A stretch of DNA of 64,000 nt from Plectrocnemia conspersa (Eukaryota > Arthropoda > Insecta > Trichoptera > Polycentropodidae): assembly GCA_009617715.1 (NCBI GenBank), contig VTFK01000330.1:124001-188000 (forward strand), in the 5' to 3' direction. The notes under the pieces are model-generated. The model was not told the origin of the DNA. It saw nothing but the letters and a program-made list of their open reading frames with translations, and made no database searches. Made by a program: the position numbers and the translations under genes. Below are positions 1 to 12,262 of this stretch, in pieces. Numbering within the stretch: the first letter of the stretch is position 1; each line of letters starts with the position of its first letter.

Positions 1-370
1 CTTACAAAATTGCTCCATCACTTGAGAGGATTTTCCGCAAAATCCAATTTCTTGCTGTCAGCGACATCTTGCCTCGAGCGCTTTAATTTGCCACCATATC
101 ACTCATATTAAAACGACAAAAATTATTATATTTTTTAACAGCACACACGCCTAAATTTTTGGCCTTGCGTGATATTCTCGTAGTAGGTTCTTCTTGTGTC
201 ATTTAGCGTAGAGGTCAATTTTTTCGTTCATGAAAGTCACGCTAGAATTGTAATTAATTGTTGTGTCAAACAATTAGTTTTTAAATAATTCTATGATTGA
301 AATGCTTTTCATTGCTTCATTTTTATATTGCATCATATTTCCAATTATTTTTATGCCAAATGTATTATTA
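1..370. other. AT-rich sequence, nothing recognised
   Basis: No coding potential, RNA signature or clear repeat was found. The minus-strand ORF that starts at 543 and runs to 274 overlaps the dispersed repeat that begins at about 371 and has no recognisable domain. Confidence 0.5.
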
Positions 371-1796
371 TTGTAAATCGTATCGTTTTGTATGAATGGT
401 GTATATAATACACGTAAACAAAGGAAATATATTAAATTATAATAATAAATAATAATAAAAATAAAAATTAAATTTGCTTCATTGATTTCCGAGGCACCGG
501 TAATGCGTTCTGTTGTTTCGACCAATAAAAAATAAGCATTCAAATATAAAACAAGATGACCGAAAGTACCATGACAACAGTTTTAAATAATTATTATTTA
601 ATAACAAAATTTTGCTTCGCGACAATAATTTTCATTAATTCGTCATTTGACTAAATATAAATAATCGGATTGCAAATTTACTAGGTGTGTTATAACTATT
701 AAAATTTAATATATACATAATGTGTTGAGGATTAGAAAACTACATTGATTAAACTAGATAAACAATCTTCGTAATGAAATCTTCAAATTTTGAATACCCG
801 TCGCCGGACTCCTAGGCCGAAAAGTGAGTTTTTCTTTTTATAAATAATAGGATTGCAAATTAACTAGGTGTGTTATAACTATGAAAATGAAATATATACA
901 TAATGTGCTTAGGATAAGAAGAATACATTGATTCAATTAAATAAACAATCATAAAACAATCTACGTAAAGAAATCTTCACATTTTGAATTCCCGTCGCCG
1001 GGTTCCGAGACCGAAAAGTGAGTTTTTTCTTTTATATTACATAAACATTATCATTGCTTCCGATTTAATGCATATATATGTTCGATTTTAAGAATTTCAA
1101 ATAAACCAGATAGTTAGTATGTATGAGGATTGAAAGTTAATGTCGATCAAATCGGCGCTGTCGCAGTGGGAACGTTATATATATATCAGCCAACGGACAG
1201 CTTATAAATGTGTAGTTTCTTGAATGTTATCTAATAAACGTCATTTAGCAATGATTATAGATATATGATTGCATACCTGGAATAATCGATGGCCAAAATA
1301 TTTAAGAATGGGTTATTTTTAATTTTGATGTAGCAAAATATGTATCTACGTCATGGTTTTTTATCAATTTTTCTTATGTGTAATCATTTCTCATATAATA
1401 CTTGCTGAGTGACTTTAACATGAGAAGATTCACTCTTTGTTTATGTATACCAATTCTACGTTGTAGCCATATAGGTCATCAAATTGTTACATCATTGTTT
1501 CTGAAAAATAATTAAAAAAATAAGGCCTTAAGCAAAATTTAAGCATTGAACACATTATTACTACTAATATAATCCATAAATTAAATTTAAACGACAACCG
1601 AGGAACAAAATTGACGGAAGTTAAGGATTAAACACGTAGTTTGACATCTCCTCATTTTCTTCAAATTGTCGCAATATGTCATATAATAATTGTTTGTCAT
1701 ACGTAAATGTTATTAGATCTATCATTGCTTTTGAAAATTAACTGTTAACAGTACTATATAGTGGGTAAAATGTAACTAATACGAGATTTTTCATTA
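371..1796 (+). repeat. Dispersed 1.4-kb repeat, copy A
   Basis: This stretch is paralogous, in the same orientation, to 26840-28134. Colinear matches include TTGTAAATCGTATCG near the start, a shared stretch around CACGTAAACAAAGGAAATAT, the GCATACCTGGAATAATCGAT block near 1273, and GAGATTTTTCATTA at the end. Divergence is moderate, with indels. Copy A has an extra ~185-bp internal unit and lacks about 70 bp present in copy B. No terminal inverted repeats, target duplication or coding domain were found, so its class (Helitron, satellite-bearing repeat or old segmental duplication) is unresolved. Confidence 0.8.
663..1170 (+). repeat. Degenerate ~185-bp tandem units inside copy A
   Basis: Two clear units begin at about 663 and 846. 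Each starts with GGATTGCAAATTWACTAGGTG, continues through ATATATACATAATGTG, and ends with a GC-rich core like CCCGTCGCCGG followed by GAAAAGTGAGTTTTT. A third, much more degraded unit follows at about 1081-1170 (AATTTCAAATAAACCAG). Copy B at 27130-27440 has one good unit plus the degraded one, so the extra unit in copy A reflects a duplication or a loss after the copies split. Confidence 0.75.
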
Positions 1797-2413
1797 TTAC
1801 TAGCATTGTAATATGTTTAATTAACTTTGATATGTATACCTTCAATTGCCTAATCACCGCTATTTGTCTTTTAATATTAGATCCTGGAAAGTCAATGGTA
1901 ATTTTGTTAGAATAACCGTGATATATTATTCATATAACTAAACACTTACTAGCACACTCATAATTTATATGTTTGATTATATTGTCTATAATTCCAAATG
2001 CTACAACACTTTGAATCATCTTCAATTGACACTTTGTAAGAAAAACGCCGTGATTATAACATATTTCACTGTTTATTTAATTGCACAGAAATAGGCGCAG
2101 CTAGCGCTTGCCAGATGACAAGAACTGTCACATTTAAGCAAATTTAAAAGGGAAATCCCTGCTTTTAACGAACTACGAAATTGATTTTAACGAAATAAAT
2201 TGTATTATATTAATTTGAGCTTTCTTTAAATAAAATATTAGATTATGCATTAAAGTTTTTAAAAGCCGAATCTGTGTTTAAATCTAATAAAAAATTGCAT
2301 CAAAATTAAATATAATGTATAAATTATAAAATTTAATTTTAAAAATACATTTGTATATTATTATATTATACTGTGCTAACACAAAAGGAGGCGATTGTTA
2401 AAGTCAAATTTCA
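1797..2413. other. AT-rich sequence, nothing recognised
   Basis: Very AT-rich, with short homopolymer runs. No coding or RNA features are visible. A small GC-richer patch near 2090-2130 (GGCGCAGCTAGCGCTTGCC) is too short to interpret. Confidence 0.4.
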
Positions 2414-3456
2414 TGAATAATCCTTAAAATATAAGTTTATCGCTTACCGTGATTCTTGCGGATGTTTGAAACCCTGACATTAATTTATTGATAAAATCTC
2501 TATTTAGCTAGAGGCTAACCCTAATGGCTCATTAGCTACATCATTTTGAGCAACTTCTCTACCTACAAGCAATTTTTATGTATTTATATACAATGTATAT
2601 ATTTAAGTATAGTACAATAATAATTAGGTCATAATAGCTTATTATTATATACGGTGACTGATATATTTTTAGATCGAAATTTTAGTTTCAAAATATTTGT
2701 TTATTTTAACTATTCGAATATTAGACAAAATATTAGAATATTAAAATATGTTCGTATTTATTAAAAATATGTAAAAAAAACTTAAGCACAGTTTAAATAA
2801 TGAATATAGATATATACATAATTATACGTTATAAAAAATCAAAATAAATTATATAAAAAATATTAAAGCATAGTTTTAAGCACATGCCATGGACAACAAA
2901 AAATTTACGCAAATTGGGTTTAAAAACAAGTTCAAAAACAGCGGTTAGATCACTTTATATGTGCTGACCTAACATTAATCAATTTAAAGTATAATCACCA
3001 AATATATACATAATTGTCTTTATATCCCGTAAAATTAAGCCGTCTCTTAAAATTGAGTATACAGCGGTTATTGTAAAGAGGGAAGCGGCTGCTTTTTCCG
3101 TATTTAAGGTCTTAGTCGATGCTAGTGTAGCTCTGTTTATTGCGAGTTTAAATGAATTGTAGATGCTGGTCAATACAGGGAAGATTTTTGGGGGTTATTA
3201 TTTGTTACTTTTCTTATTCAATGCATATAAAAATTAATTTATATTTAAAATAATTACACACATTTGTAAATCATTATTATATACTGCGATATAAAAATAA
3301 GGATGCTATTTTATTAAAATTTTATGAATAATCCTTAAAATATGTAAATGTATCGCTTACCGTGATTCTTGCCTTTGTTTGAGATCCTGCCATTAATTTA
3401 TTGATAAAATCTCTATATTAGCTAGTAGAGCAACCCTTAATGGCTCATTAGCTGCA
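2414..3456. mobile_element. Pair of ~130-bp direct repeats around 0.8 kb (TRIM-like or old duplication)
   Basis: The segments 2414-2540 and 3325-3456 are direct repeats. Both start TGAATAATCCTTAAAATA, share CGCTTACCGTGATTCTTGC and ATTAATTTATTGATAAAATC, and end ATTAGCTRCA. The TG...CA ends and the ~785-bp interior resemble a terminal-repeat retrotransposon in miniature. However, no primer binding site, polypurine tract or matching 5-bp target duplication is evident, so a plain tandem duplication is equally possible. The interior has no recognised coding sequence. Confidence 0.45.
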
Positions 3457-4260
3457 TAATTTTCAGAAACTATTTTTTTATGGTAGTTGTTTTAACATCT
3501 GTACATTTGGCAACGCATTTGTTTTTCGGGTAGAAAATTCAACTGAAAGTTATTTATGGTAAATTTAATGATGTTTTTGCGTAAAAAATATACTTGTTCA
3601 ACATGTTATAAATACTGATAAAAATTATCAACACGTATTGACATATACGTATATTTAAACAATATACGGATCATGTTGCACGAGTGATTCTTCTAGGTAG
3701 TAGCTATGGTACTACTATTATTGTGAAATACGTAAAAAACATTTAATATTATTGCATTAATTATATATACAATATATTTCTGTATAAATATTATTAGTAT
3801 TTTTAATTATTAAAACAATAATTCCATATATTCCATCTGACCATATTAACCCAAGCTCAAGAAACTTTTAACATTGCTCTACAAATTGGTAACGCCACAC
3901 ACTGGCCAATATGGGAATAAATTACGAATGAAAGCCAATCAAGCAATTTAGTAATGGTCAACCGCAATATTCTCCATCTTTGCAACCGAACGGTAACGAG
4001 CAGCAAGGCCACGTGTATTATTATTTAGATCCAAGTTTCCGCCGTCTCAATCAAGATGTACGAGGGTTTGTTTAATTGTGACCCACCCCCGGTTCGCCAC
4101 CCTTGCTAATAAGCAATACGCCTAGACAACTTAGACAACAACTAGACTCGGAGACAAACACTCCAAAGGCCAAAGTTGCGAGGCGGCTCCGCGAACTTGC
4201 TCAATTTGTGAGGTCATTGTGGGGTTAGTGTGTGACAAATCGAGCGAAAGAAGCTAATGA
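3457..4260. other. AT-rich stretch passing into a GC-elevated island
   Basis: From 3457 to about 3930 the sequence is featureless and AT-rich. From about 3940 to 4260 it is GC-elevated and complex, including GTGACCCACCCCCGGTTCGC near 4078. There is no long ORF. It may be regulatory or conserved noncoding DNA, but this is inferred from composition only. Confidence 0.35.
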
Positions 4261-4401
4261 TGTATGTGCGCATTTAGGGGGTTAAATGTAATATGAGACA
4301 TTTAAACCACCTGATAAAACAGTGTATTATATAAATTAAATGAATTTCACAAAATTGTTTGCGTAAAATATGGACAGGTTTATATATTATTCAAATTAAA
4401 G

Positions 4402-4440
4402 TTTATTTTAATTTTAATTTTAATTTTAAATTAAAATATT
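4402..4440. repeat. TTTTAA hexamer tract
   Basis: A short simple repeat: several consecutive ATTTTA/TTTTAA units followed by their reverse complement TTAAAAT. Confidence 0.8.
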
Positions 4441-4587
4441 ACTGATGTATCGGCGTTAAGATCTTACGCACGCTGCAACAGTTCTTGTTTATTTTTCTTT
4501 AATGCATTAAGCTTTTTCGAAAGTCTAAATTGTATTTTTTTAATCCATCATATGTATTATTTTTCATAGCTTTTATTGACAATCCGT

Positions 4588-4753
4588 CGCGTATGGTGAG
4601 ATACTTTCCCTTTCGCTTGCTCGCGTATTAAATGACTAGTGAGTGAGAGGTAAAGGCGTGCGTTACATGCGCTTCGCACGCCTTATCTATCACTCACTCT
4701 CGTCACTTAACACGCGAACGAGCGAGAGGTAAAGTATCTCACCCCCCGCGTAT
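4588..4753. mobile_element. 152-bp self-palindromic element with 7-bp flanking direct repeats
   Basis: Bases 4595-4743 form one long near-perfect palindrome. The left end GGTGAGATACTTTCCCTTTC is mirrored by GAGAGGTAAAGTATCTCACC at the right, and the middle (GGCGTGCG ... CGCACGCC) also pairs. The exact 7-mer CGCGTAT occurs at 4588-4594 and again at 4747-4753, as expected of a target-site duplication, with three extra C between the right arm and the repeat. No coding capacity. A foldback or snapback MITE is the likely class. A half copy of the same sequence lies at 47948-48006. Confidence 0.8.
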
Positions 4754-6565
4754 AACTATAAATGTGATTCGGTAAAATTTTATTTATAAATCGTTTATAA
4801 AAATCAAATTAATTTTTTCTATTTTTATTATATGTATCCTTTATTGACTTTCAAACAGATACGTTAAAATGATAGCAGTATATAATTAGTATCAAACATA
4901 GCACAACAATGTATAAGCAATATTTACGTAATCTTGGCTGTGCTCACTTCATTAAATGATACTTCGTAAGCTCTACGAAGGAAATATATTAAAGTTTACG
5001 GGCACAATTTCCAATAAGCGTTTTATAACGCATGGCTTGAAGTATTGAAGTTATATGTATTTAGATATACATATAAGTTTGTACAATACACGCTTAAACC
5101 TATAAAGTACACAATATTGTGTTTATAAGCGGGTGTGTAATAAATTTCATACAAATGTGCCGGTTCAGTAGTTAAACAAAATTCACTCTAGATTAAGTGA
5201 TAAAATCAAATTTATACACTAAACTTCGAGTGACTGGCGCCTGAGAGGCGTTATAACTGTTTACGTTTACCAATTTGGAACGATCGGTTAAAAATATATT
5301 TAAAGTTTAGAGCTTGAAAAGTAAGTGTTATTGAAATGTATGTATTGCATTTTTTTAATGTCGGCAACAAGCTTTTCTTTAGCTATTAAAATTATATTTT
5401 AGCACTTAATTTATAGCATAAAATATTTATGATTTAAATCAAATTATTTGCAGATTTATCAATTTATTGTAATATGGTAATTCACATAAATCGTATTTGA
5501 TTGAAAGCACCTTCATCAATCATACATGTTATTTATACATACATGTGAAGTATGTGAATATAGGTACATTAATATTGTAATATCTTCCATAGATAAATGG
5601 CGAAGTGGCTACGGTTTACATATTATAGCAGCTGCTAATATAATTCATTTCACAATGTTGCATACATTTGTTATCAGTTCTCTAATAATAATAAATTATA
5701 ATTTATTTTGATGCTTTAGTCACGTTTCACTTACAAATATGTTTAGCATTGCATCGTTCCAAAAATATATTTATCACAGTTCCTAGATATTATTTTATAT
5801 TCTATTCTATTTATTGGGTAATGCCGGAATAAAACAACCTAGAAGCCCAGGATTACTGTAGAAAAAATATTTTGTGTGTATGCTGCGATTACAAAGGAAT
5901 TGTGCATTGCAAGTCTTTTAAAGATGGCCAAACAATAACAGCAACATTTTATTTTGTGTTTATCTAGATCGTTTGCAAGAGGAAGTAAAAAAATCTCACA
6001 CAAATACGAATATCTCCTCCATGCTGTTTCCCAAACCTTTCTTCGACGACTATTTATTTTGATCAATTCAACACTTCTAGACAAATAAAAGAAAATGCAG
6101 ACAATGTGAAAATGGGCTACCAGCATATTTTAAATCAAAGCCTCCAACTTTTATGCTTATGAAATTAAAAAAATTCATCAAAAGGTGGTAGAAGGTTACA
6201 TATTTAGAAAAAATATACATTTTTAATCAGCAAATTAAAAATAAACTTTTAGAGTGATTGTTTCGTTACATTAAAAAATACATATGATTTCTTTGTACTA
6301 TATTTTAAATGTTTTAAAATTTTAATACTCTAATTTCCACATATTTATTACTCTATTTATGGCGCAGTTTTATTTAAAGCAATATAAATTATCTAATGCC
6401 TATTTCTTTATATAAATATTTAATTTATATTTTGATTGATTCACTAACATCACTTGAGTATTCATAGTTTATTATTATTACTCTTATTTTTGCAAATTTC
6501 GCTTTTTTTAAATATAATACTTTTAATGTAGCTCGAGTTTTCGTTTATTAAATACACTATACTGT
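4754..6565. other. AT-rich sequence, no gene seen
   Basis: Mostly AT-rich with short chance ORFs, such as + 5526-5711 and - 5839-6126. None has a recognisable domain or splice context. A slightly GC-richer patch at 5220-5290 is unexplained. Confidence 0.4.
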
Positions 6566-6657
6566 AAATATTTTTTATCTAAGCTTCAGTTTATACTATG
6601 AGAGTAAAATATATTTTACTCTCATAGTATAAAGTAAAGCTAAGATAAAAAGTATTT
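6566..6657. repeat. 92-bp palindrome with a 42-bp perfect core
   Basis: The core 6591-6632 is a spacer-less perfect palindrome of two 21-bp arms (TTATACTATGAGAGTAAAAT and its reverse complement). The arms extend imperfectly and symmetrically to 6566 and 6657 (TTTTTATCTAAGCTTCAG opposite CTAAAGCTAAGATAAAAA-like sequence). Such a structure would extrude a cruciform or a long RNA hairpin. It is probably a snapback MITE or a recent inverted duplication. No target duplication was identified. Confidence 0.8.
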
Positions 6658-9040
6658 CACCGTCTGTTTGCCTTTTCTTTAATACTATAATATGTACGTT
6701 ATACTTTTAGTTATAAAAGCCTACAATGAAAGTGCAAACTTGCTATAAAATATATATTATAAAGTGCATTTTAAAAAGTATGCTGACCTCTTTATTATGC
6801 ATTGTTAAGCTGCTCGTTAAAAAATGACGTTTACTTTAACTGTTTTTTTAGTCTTTTGGATGATCGCCAAAGTGCTTTAAAATTATATTGTTTAAAATCA
6901 AAGATTAATTTAATTTTAATTTTTTTTACTATTTTAGTAAGAGTACATGTAAATATGTTATTTACCAAATATTTATATTTATAGATAGATAAGTATCGAT
7001 ATAAATTTAAATAATCTTACAATTTTTACATACATATGTATGCACATTTTGACATTAAAAAATATTGGCATTGTGAAATGAGTTGTGTTTAACATAATAA
7101 TAATTTTATTACATACAGATTTGGATAATCCAATATTATAAATTACTAATTATAACAATTCACATTATTTTTAGCGACAATATTAATTATATTTTATTAA
7201 TATCTTTAGTATAAGTATACTCAGAAAAATAATACAACATTGCTAAAATATACTTGAGTTCGATATGAATTATTTATACTCAGATATATTTATTTTTACA
7301 TAAAAAGAGAATCTCAAGGAGAATCTTAATTACACCAGGACGTTGTATTTCGAGATAAAATCAAATAAAAAGATTCCCACGATACAATATAAAACGTTGA
7401 TCGTTTTCAGAATCCGAACCGAGACGTACCGGGAAATGTTTGAGAATATTCAAAGAAAATTTTGTTAATTCCGCTTAGCAATTAGGTATGTAGGACGGGC
7501 GAGCAACAAAGATATCATTTTCTGAATGTTCCGTTATTCTGTATTTGGGAACATGCTTTGCCATTAACTATAATTGGGTTCAAAAAGAAGTTGTACTTGT
7601 ACGGTGTGTGCGTCATTATTACAAGAAAATGCCAAAAAACGAGCGAGAGATAAAGGATTTTTTCTCCCCTCAAACCCTCTATCTCTTTTCTTTCTTGATT
7701 CGAGAAAACGGGACTTATATTGTAACGTCGGTCTTTACAACAACGGTACAAACACAATTTTTCTATAGCAGCCGTTCTGGATATAATCGTTTTAATCGTT
7801 TTAAAATATTTTTGAATCTAATTAGTAACGTTAGCTAGATAAGTTTATTTAATTAAAATATTGTACATATATATGTATTAATTAAGCAAAATAATATAAG
7901 TCTAGTCACTATATAATGAAGGTAATTTTATATAATAATAATTATAGATAATAGTTCTTAACTTTAAGCTAATGTTGTAGATAATGTTAACAATGAAAAA
8001 ACTATGTTGTTTCTATAAAAATATGCCAAATTAATTAACAATTGATTTTTTAAAACATATTTAGAAAATCCAGATATATTAATATTACGTCATAAATAAA
8101 ACCTTATTCATTTTAAACTTATATGACTAAATATTGGCGAAATTCTTACTATAAAATACTATGATTTAAGATTATTTTTTTTATATAAAATTGACAGTAT
8201 AGTTTTAGCAGTTATTGATAAAAAATAATAAATGTCTTATATACAATTTTGGAATATCTTATAGAAAATCAAATATTGTTGCGTTATTTTCATATATAAA
8301 TTCTGCACAATTTATTTTGCAGAATTTATTAAAGTTCCACTAAGGTTTGATTAATGAAACCTTATTAAAGAGCAATTTGCTATAAAATGTTATTATTACT
8401 AGTTACTGTATATTATTTAAATAAATAACATATTATAGATAATTCTCAACCTTATAATTATATTTCATTTAAAGTAAAACTAACTCAATGTTTATTAATA
8501 AATAGACAGTCAAAAAAAGACATTTACATTACACAAAAATTCCAATAGATTTTTTTGCCGGGTGCCAGTCACTCTTTCAATGAAAAAAAACCTGTAATAG
8601 AGACTTATTATTTATTACACATTATAATTTTTCTTTCAATTGCCTTACTATTAAGATCTCTATTTTTCTGTACATATTTTCAGTAAATTATAATATATAT
8701 TTTATTTTACAATTTCTGGCATCAAACTGGCTGCAAAATGCGCTGGTTTCGATCAAGCTACGTTTATTTTTTTTAAATATATACATAAAATATACTTATT
8801 TAGCTAATATTGTTTCTCAGTGTAATTCCAAAGTTTATAGCACAACACAGAACGCGGTTAACCCAGTTTATCCAATGTTGTGAAGCGTGTATGTTTGAAT
8901 TAAATATTACACTGTTTCTGTGTTAATAAATATTATATAAGTTTTTATATTAAAATACTTAACATACTTTTTAAACGAAAAGTCATTTTTAATATAAAAA
9001 TATATCGCTTTAAACTCTACATTGTTGATAGCTTCAAGTC
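6658..9040. other. AT-rich desert with two small hairpins
   Basis: No gene is recognised. The patch at 7500-7745 is less AT-rich and is open on both strands, but it has no known domain. Two close hairpins lie at 8298-8327 (AAATTCTGCA ... TGCAGAATTT) and 8342-8363 (AAGGTTT ... AAACCTT). A GAGCGAGAGATAAAG stretch near 7640 weakly resembles the palindrome family at 4595. Confidence 0.4.
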
Positions 9041-9560
9041 GGGTTAAAAGCGTAAGTTAAATTAAGTAAACCCTGACTTTATAGATCGATCAGATTTTAT
9101 CGCCATATCTGAGACACGATGGATGACTTACAAACACAAGACGAACCCTTTCAAATTCAATAAAGCCCTCGTAATATATCGAAAGCGACGCTCATACTTT
9201 AACTCTCTAAATAAAATAAGCCTCCATTAATATTATTTTAATTAACAAATCAATCGTTGTCAACTTCCATCGGTCTAAATCAATCACTGAACGTAATTCG
9301 CGCGAATTTTTAGTACTTGTAATGTACAATAATATACTTTGCGACTTTCGCCGGCCATAAATCAAAATTTGTTTATCGCATTTTCTTTTGCAAATTAATT
9401 TTCTCCTCAACTCCTTCGGGAGCTCGATGCGAAAGCTCGTAATTGATATGAATTTAATTCGCGAACGTTAATTTTGTGCGAGCACGGCAAAATATTTGTA
9501 ATGCGATCTTATCCGCGTAATGAATGGCCACTATAAATTTTCTATAAAATGACATATGGG
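9041..9560. other. Complex GC-elevated island, candidate noncoding regulatory DNA
   Basis: Higher complexity than its surroundings, with several homeodomain-type cores (TTAATT, TAATTA-like), TTCGCGCGAA at about 9298, and GAGCTCGATGCGAAAGCTCG near 9420. Open frames are short and unrecognised. The regulatory assignment is inferred from composition only. Confidence 0.35.
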
Positions 9561-11164
9561 CACTGGTGTAATTCAATAGAACCCTAAATACAGAGTGTTA
9601 AATAAAATTAGAAAGCTTACACTTTTAATTATATCATCCGAGCGAATTATGGCCGTGATATATTACTACTATGAAGTCCATAATTTTTGAGGGAAATTAA
9701 ACACAGCTCAATCTTTTAATCAATGATGTTGAAACATGACAGAATTTTAGTTGTGTTATAAATTTAAAGCAAATATTATCGATGTTATTGATGATGAAAA
9801 TAGTTTACACCGATTAACTCACAAATAAATATAAAACCATTTTGCTAATCTTTAAACCCTATATAAAATGTCTTACTCCTAATAAAACGGTTACCAAAAT
9901 ATTAGGTTAAATGAAACTTGACACGTGTTTGGTGCCGAAAAAGAGAGCTTACTCTGTATGTTTTCAATAAAATTTAGACCTCTTTGTTTTTTCTTCTTAT
10001 ATACTAATATATGGTAGATTGCCGAAGCGACACGGGTTCCATGGTAAATTATCGAATTTATTAGAGCATTATGTTAACGTGTTTTCCAGTGGCAGTTAGT
10101 TAACCTCGACTAAGAGCAGATTGTAAACAACGAGAGGCTATCGGATCAGTTCCCGCAATACGATACGTGAGGATTGCGCTGATAGTTTAACAAGTCTTAT
10201 GTATTCGCATATATCTATCTAACATATATAATAAAGCAAACAAGTTGAATGTACATACACCTATACTTTGATAATATAACAAAATTTTCATTTGTGCAAT
10301 ATTAAATTATATTTAAATAATTTAAATATCATACGAGCGTACAAGATGAGTTTTAATTTAGCGCATATTTCTTAAAATAACAGTTTTGCCATTGTTAATT
10401 TTAACAAAACAAACATTTGCCTACTAACATGGCGACCCTCGTGTATCACCAACCGCAGTATATTTATACTTAACCGTATCAGATTATTCTTACGGGTCAC
10501 CGAGAATGGATTAAATAATTTTGTGTGCTATTATGATAAGTTATTCTTAATGTGTGTGTTAAAAAGGAACATTATAATGTTGGCATGGCATTGAGTGAGT
10601 ATATATATTATCTTCTTAAATCCTATTAAAATACGATATACTATATGTAAATTAAATAAAGTGAATAGACATTATAATATTTTGCTAAAATATTTTTCAA
10701 TCGGTTTTACGAAATCAATGCAAAAATAAACGGACTACATAAATAACATTTGACTAAACACAATGATTTCAATATTGTGTATTGTTATATTCTTACCGCA
10801 ATTAATTCTTTAAAATATGTTATATCTACTTAATTTTGTGAGTTTAATATAAAATATAAAAAAAAACTCATTTACATAAATTCAAGTTTTTACGGAAATA
10901 ATATTTTATTCTTTGGTGGAAAATTTTTATTTTGTGTGAGTTTATTTGTATATTAAATATTTTTAAACTTTTAACTTTTAACGTTGGAATAAAATATGTT
11001 TTTGTGTTTTAATATTTATTTCTATATAGTGTTGTTAGCTATAGAAACAAACATTAGCGATGGATGCAATATCTTAATCATATATATGTTTTAGCAGATT
11101 TTGCTGTAATTAAAAATCAATCGTGTGTATTTAAGTTATAAGGTAGATTTTTGATTTAAAAACA
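9561..11164. other. Mixed AT-rich sequence with small islands
   Basis: Mostly AT-rich. Two small complex islands stand out, at about 10020-10200 (GTTAGTTAACCTCGAC, GGATTGCGCTGATAG) and 10430-10510 (ACCAACCGCAG, CTTACGGGTCACCGAG). Neither contains a credible ORF. Confidence 0.35.
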
Positions 11165-12200
11165 ATTAAAATGCGTATCCCGAGCATTGCAGTATTAAAC
11201 TTGCTTCGTCCTCGTCTCCCACTTTTAACCTATAAGCGTCGCGAAGATATTTTCTCTCGTATATATAGATGTTGTTAAAACATGTATTTTAATCAAATAA
11301 AATATAAAAAATCATATGATTACACAGCAAAATAATGTTTTATATTTTTCCTGTCTTAATTATATATCACATAGTAATAAAACATTAAAGAGTTATAAAG
11401 CTTAAGATATTAAAATATTTTAAGAAGGCTGCAACCATCACCGCTGTAATTACAACTGAAATTCGGCACGTAACGGTCTCTTTCCTGTGTATTTCGGGGC
11501 TTGCTCAATTGGGTAATCAACCCGCGCATAATTTATGTAGTGACGTGCCGTACAAGCGCAGTTGGTTTCACTTATACACAGCTACAGCTATGTTATATAC
11601 TTTCACATTTCTTCAACTCAATCAACGAACTTTTTTCTTTCCAAGTACATACCAAATGTAACTTCTGGAGATTCTGAAGTATAAATATGTTTACAGCAAA
11701 AGTATATTAACTCTAAACTTGAAATTGGGAGTTTATTTCGTTTTCTTAGGAGTAATCAATATACAGCATTTTTTATCAAATAAAATTACCTTATTTTTTT
11801 ATATCTTCCGTCTGAATATAATCTTTATAGCTATCGTTGTGCGCTGAATCGCGCAATAACCGTACATCCTTATTTCGCCTTTATTTATCTCCGGTTCTCT
11901 CTTGTGCGAGATTAGTCTTATAACGGTCGTGTGAGATCGCACACCCAACTTTTTCCATCAGACGGGCTCAATGTCACGCTTTGCTTCTCCTACATACTAT
12001 ATTTTCTACTCCTGCTATCTGTGCGCGTATTTTACAAGATTTCGGACCCTAATTCGAAATTAGGCCCCTCGCGGAAACGGGAGCATCCCTTTGTTGTTGA
12101 ATCTTTAATGGAGTCTTCTGCCCCAAAGTCTTGGCGGCTCCCCCGCGGGACCCCCTTTGACTCTGGCAAAATTAATATTGCCCCTAAACATGTTTAACGT
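11165..12200. other. GC-elevated islands at 11420-11580 and 11820-12190
   Basis: Two complex stretches sit in AT-rich DNA. The second has a GC-rich end (CCTCGCGGAAACGGGAGC, CTCCCCCGCGGGACCCCC) and a short inverted repeat CCTAATTCGAAATTAGG near 12056. An 88-codon + frame at 11931-12197 shows no domain and is judged noncoding. Confidence 0.4.
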
Positions 12201-12238
12201 GCGACTAAACAATCAATTTGTCTTGTGAATAAATATAC

Positions 12239-12262
12239 AGAGAGAGGGAGAGAGAGAGACTG
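12239..12262. repeat. Short GA microsatellite
   Basis: An interrupted GAGAGAGGGAGAGAGAGAGA tract. Confidence 0.85.
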
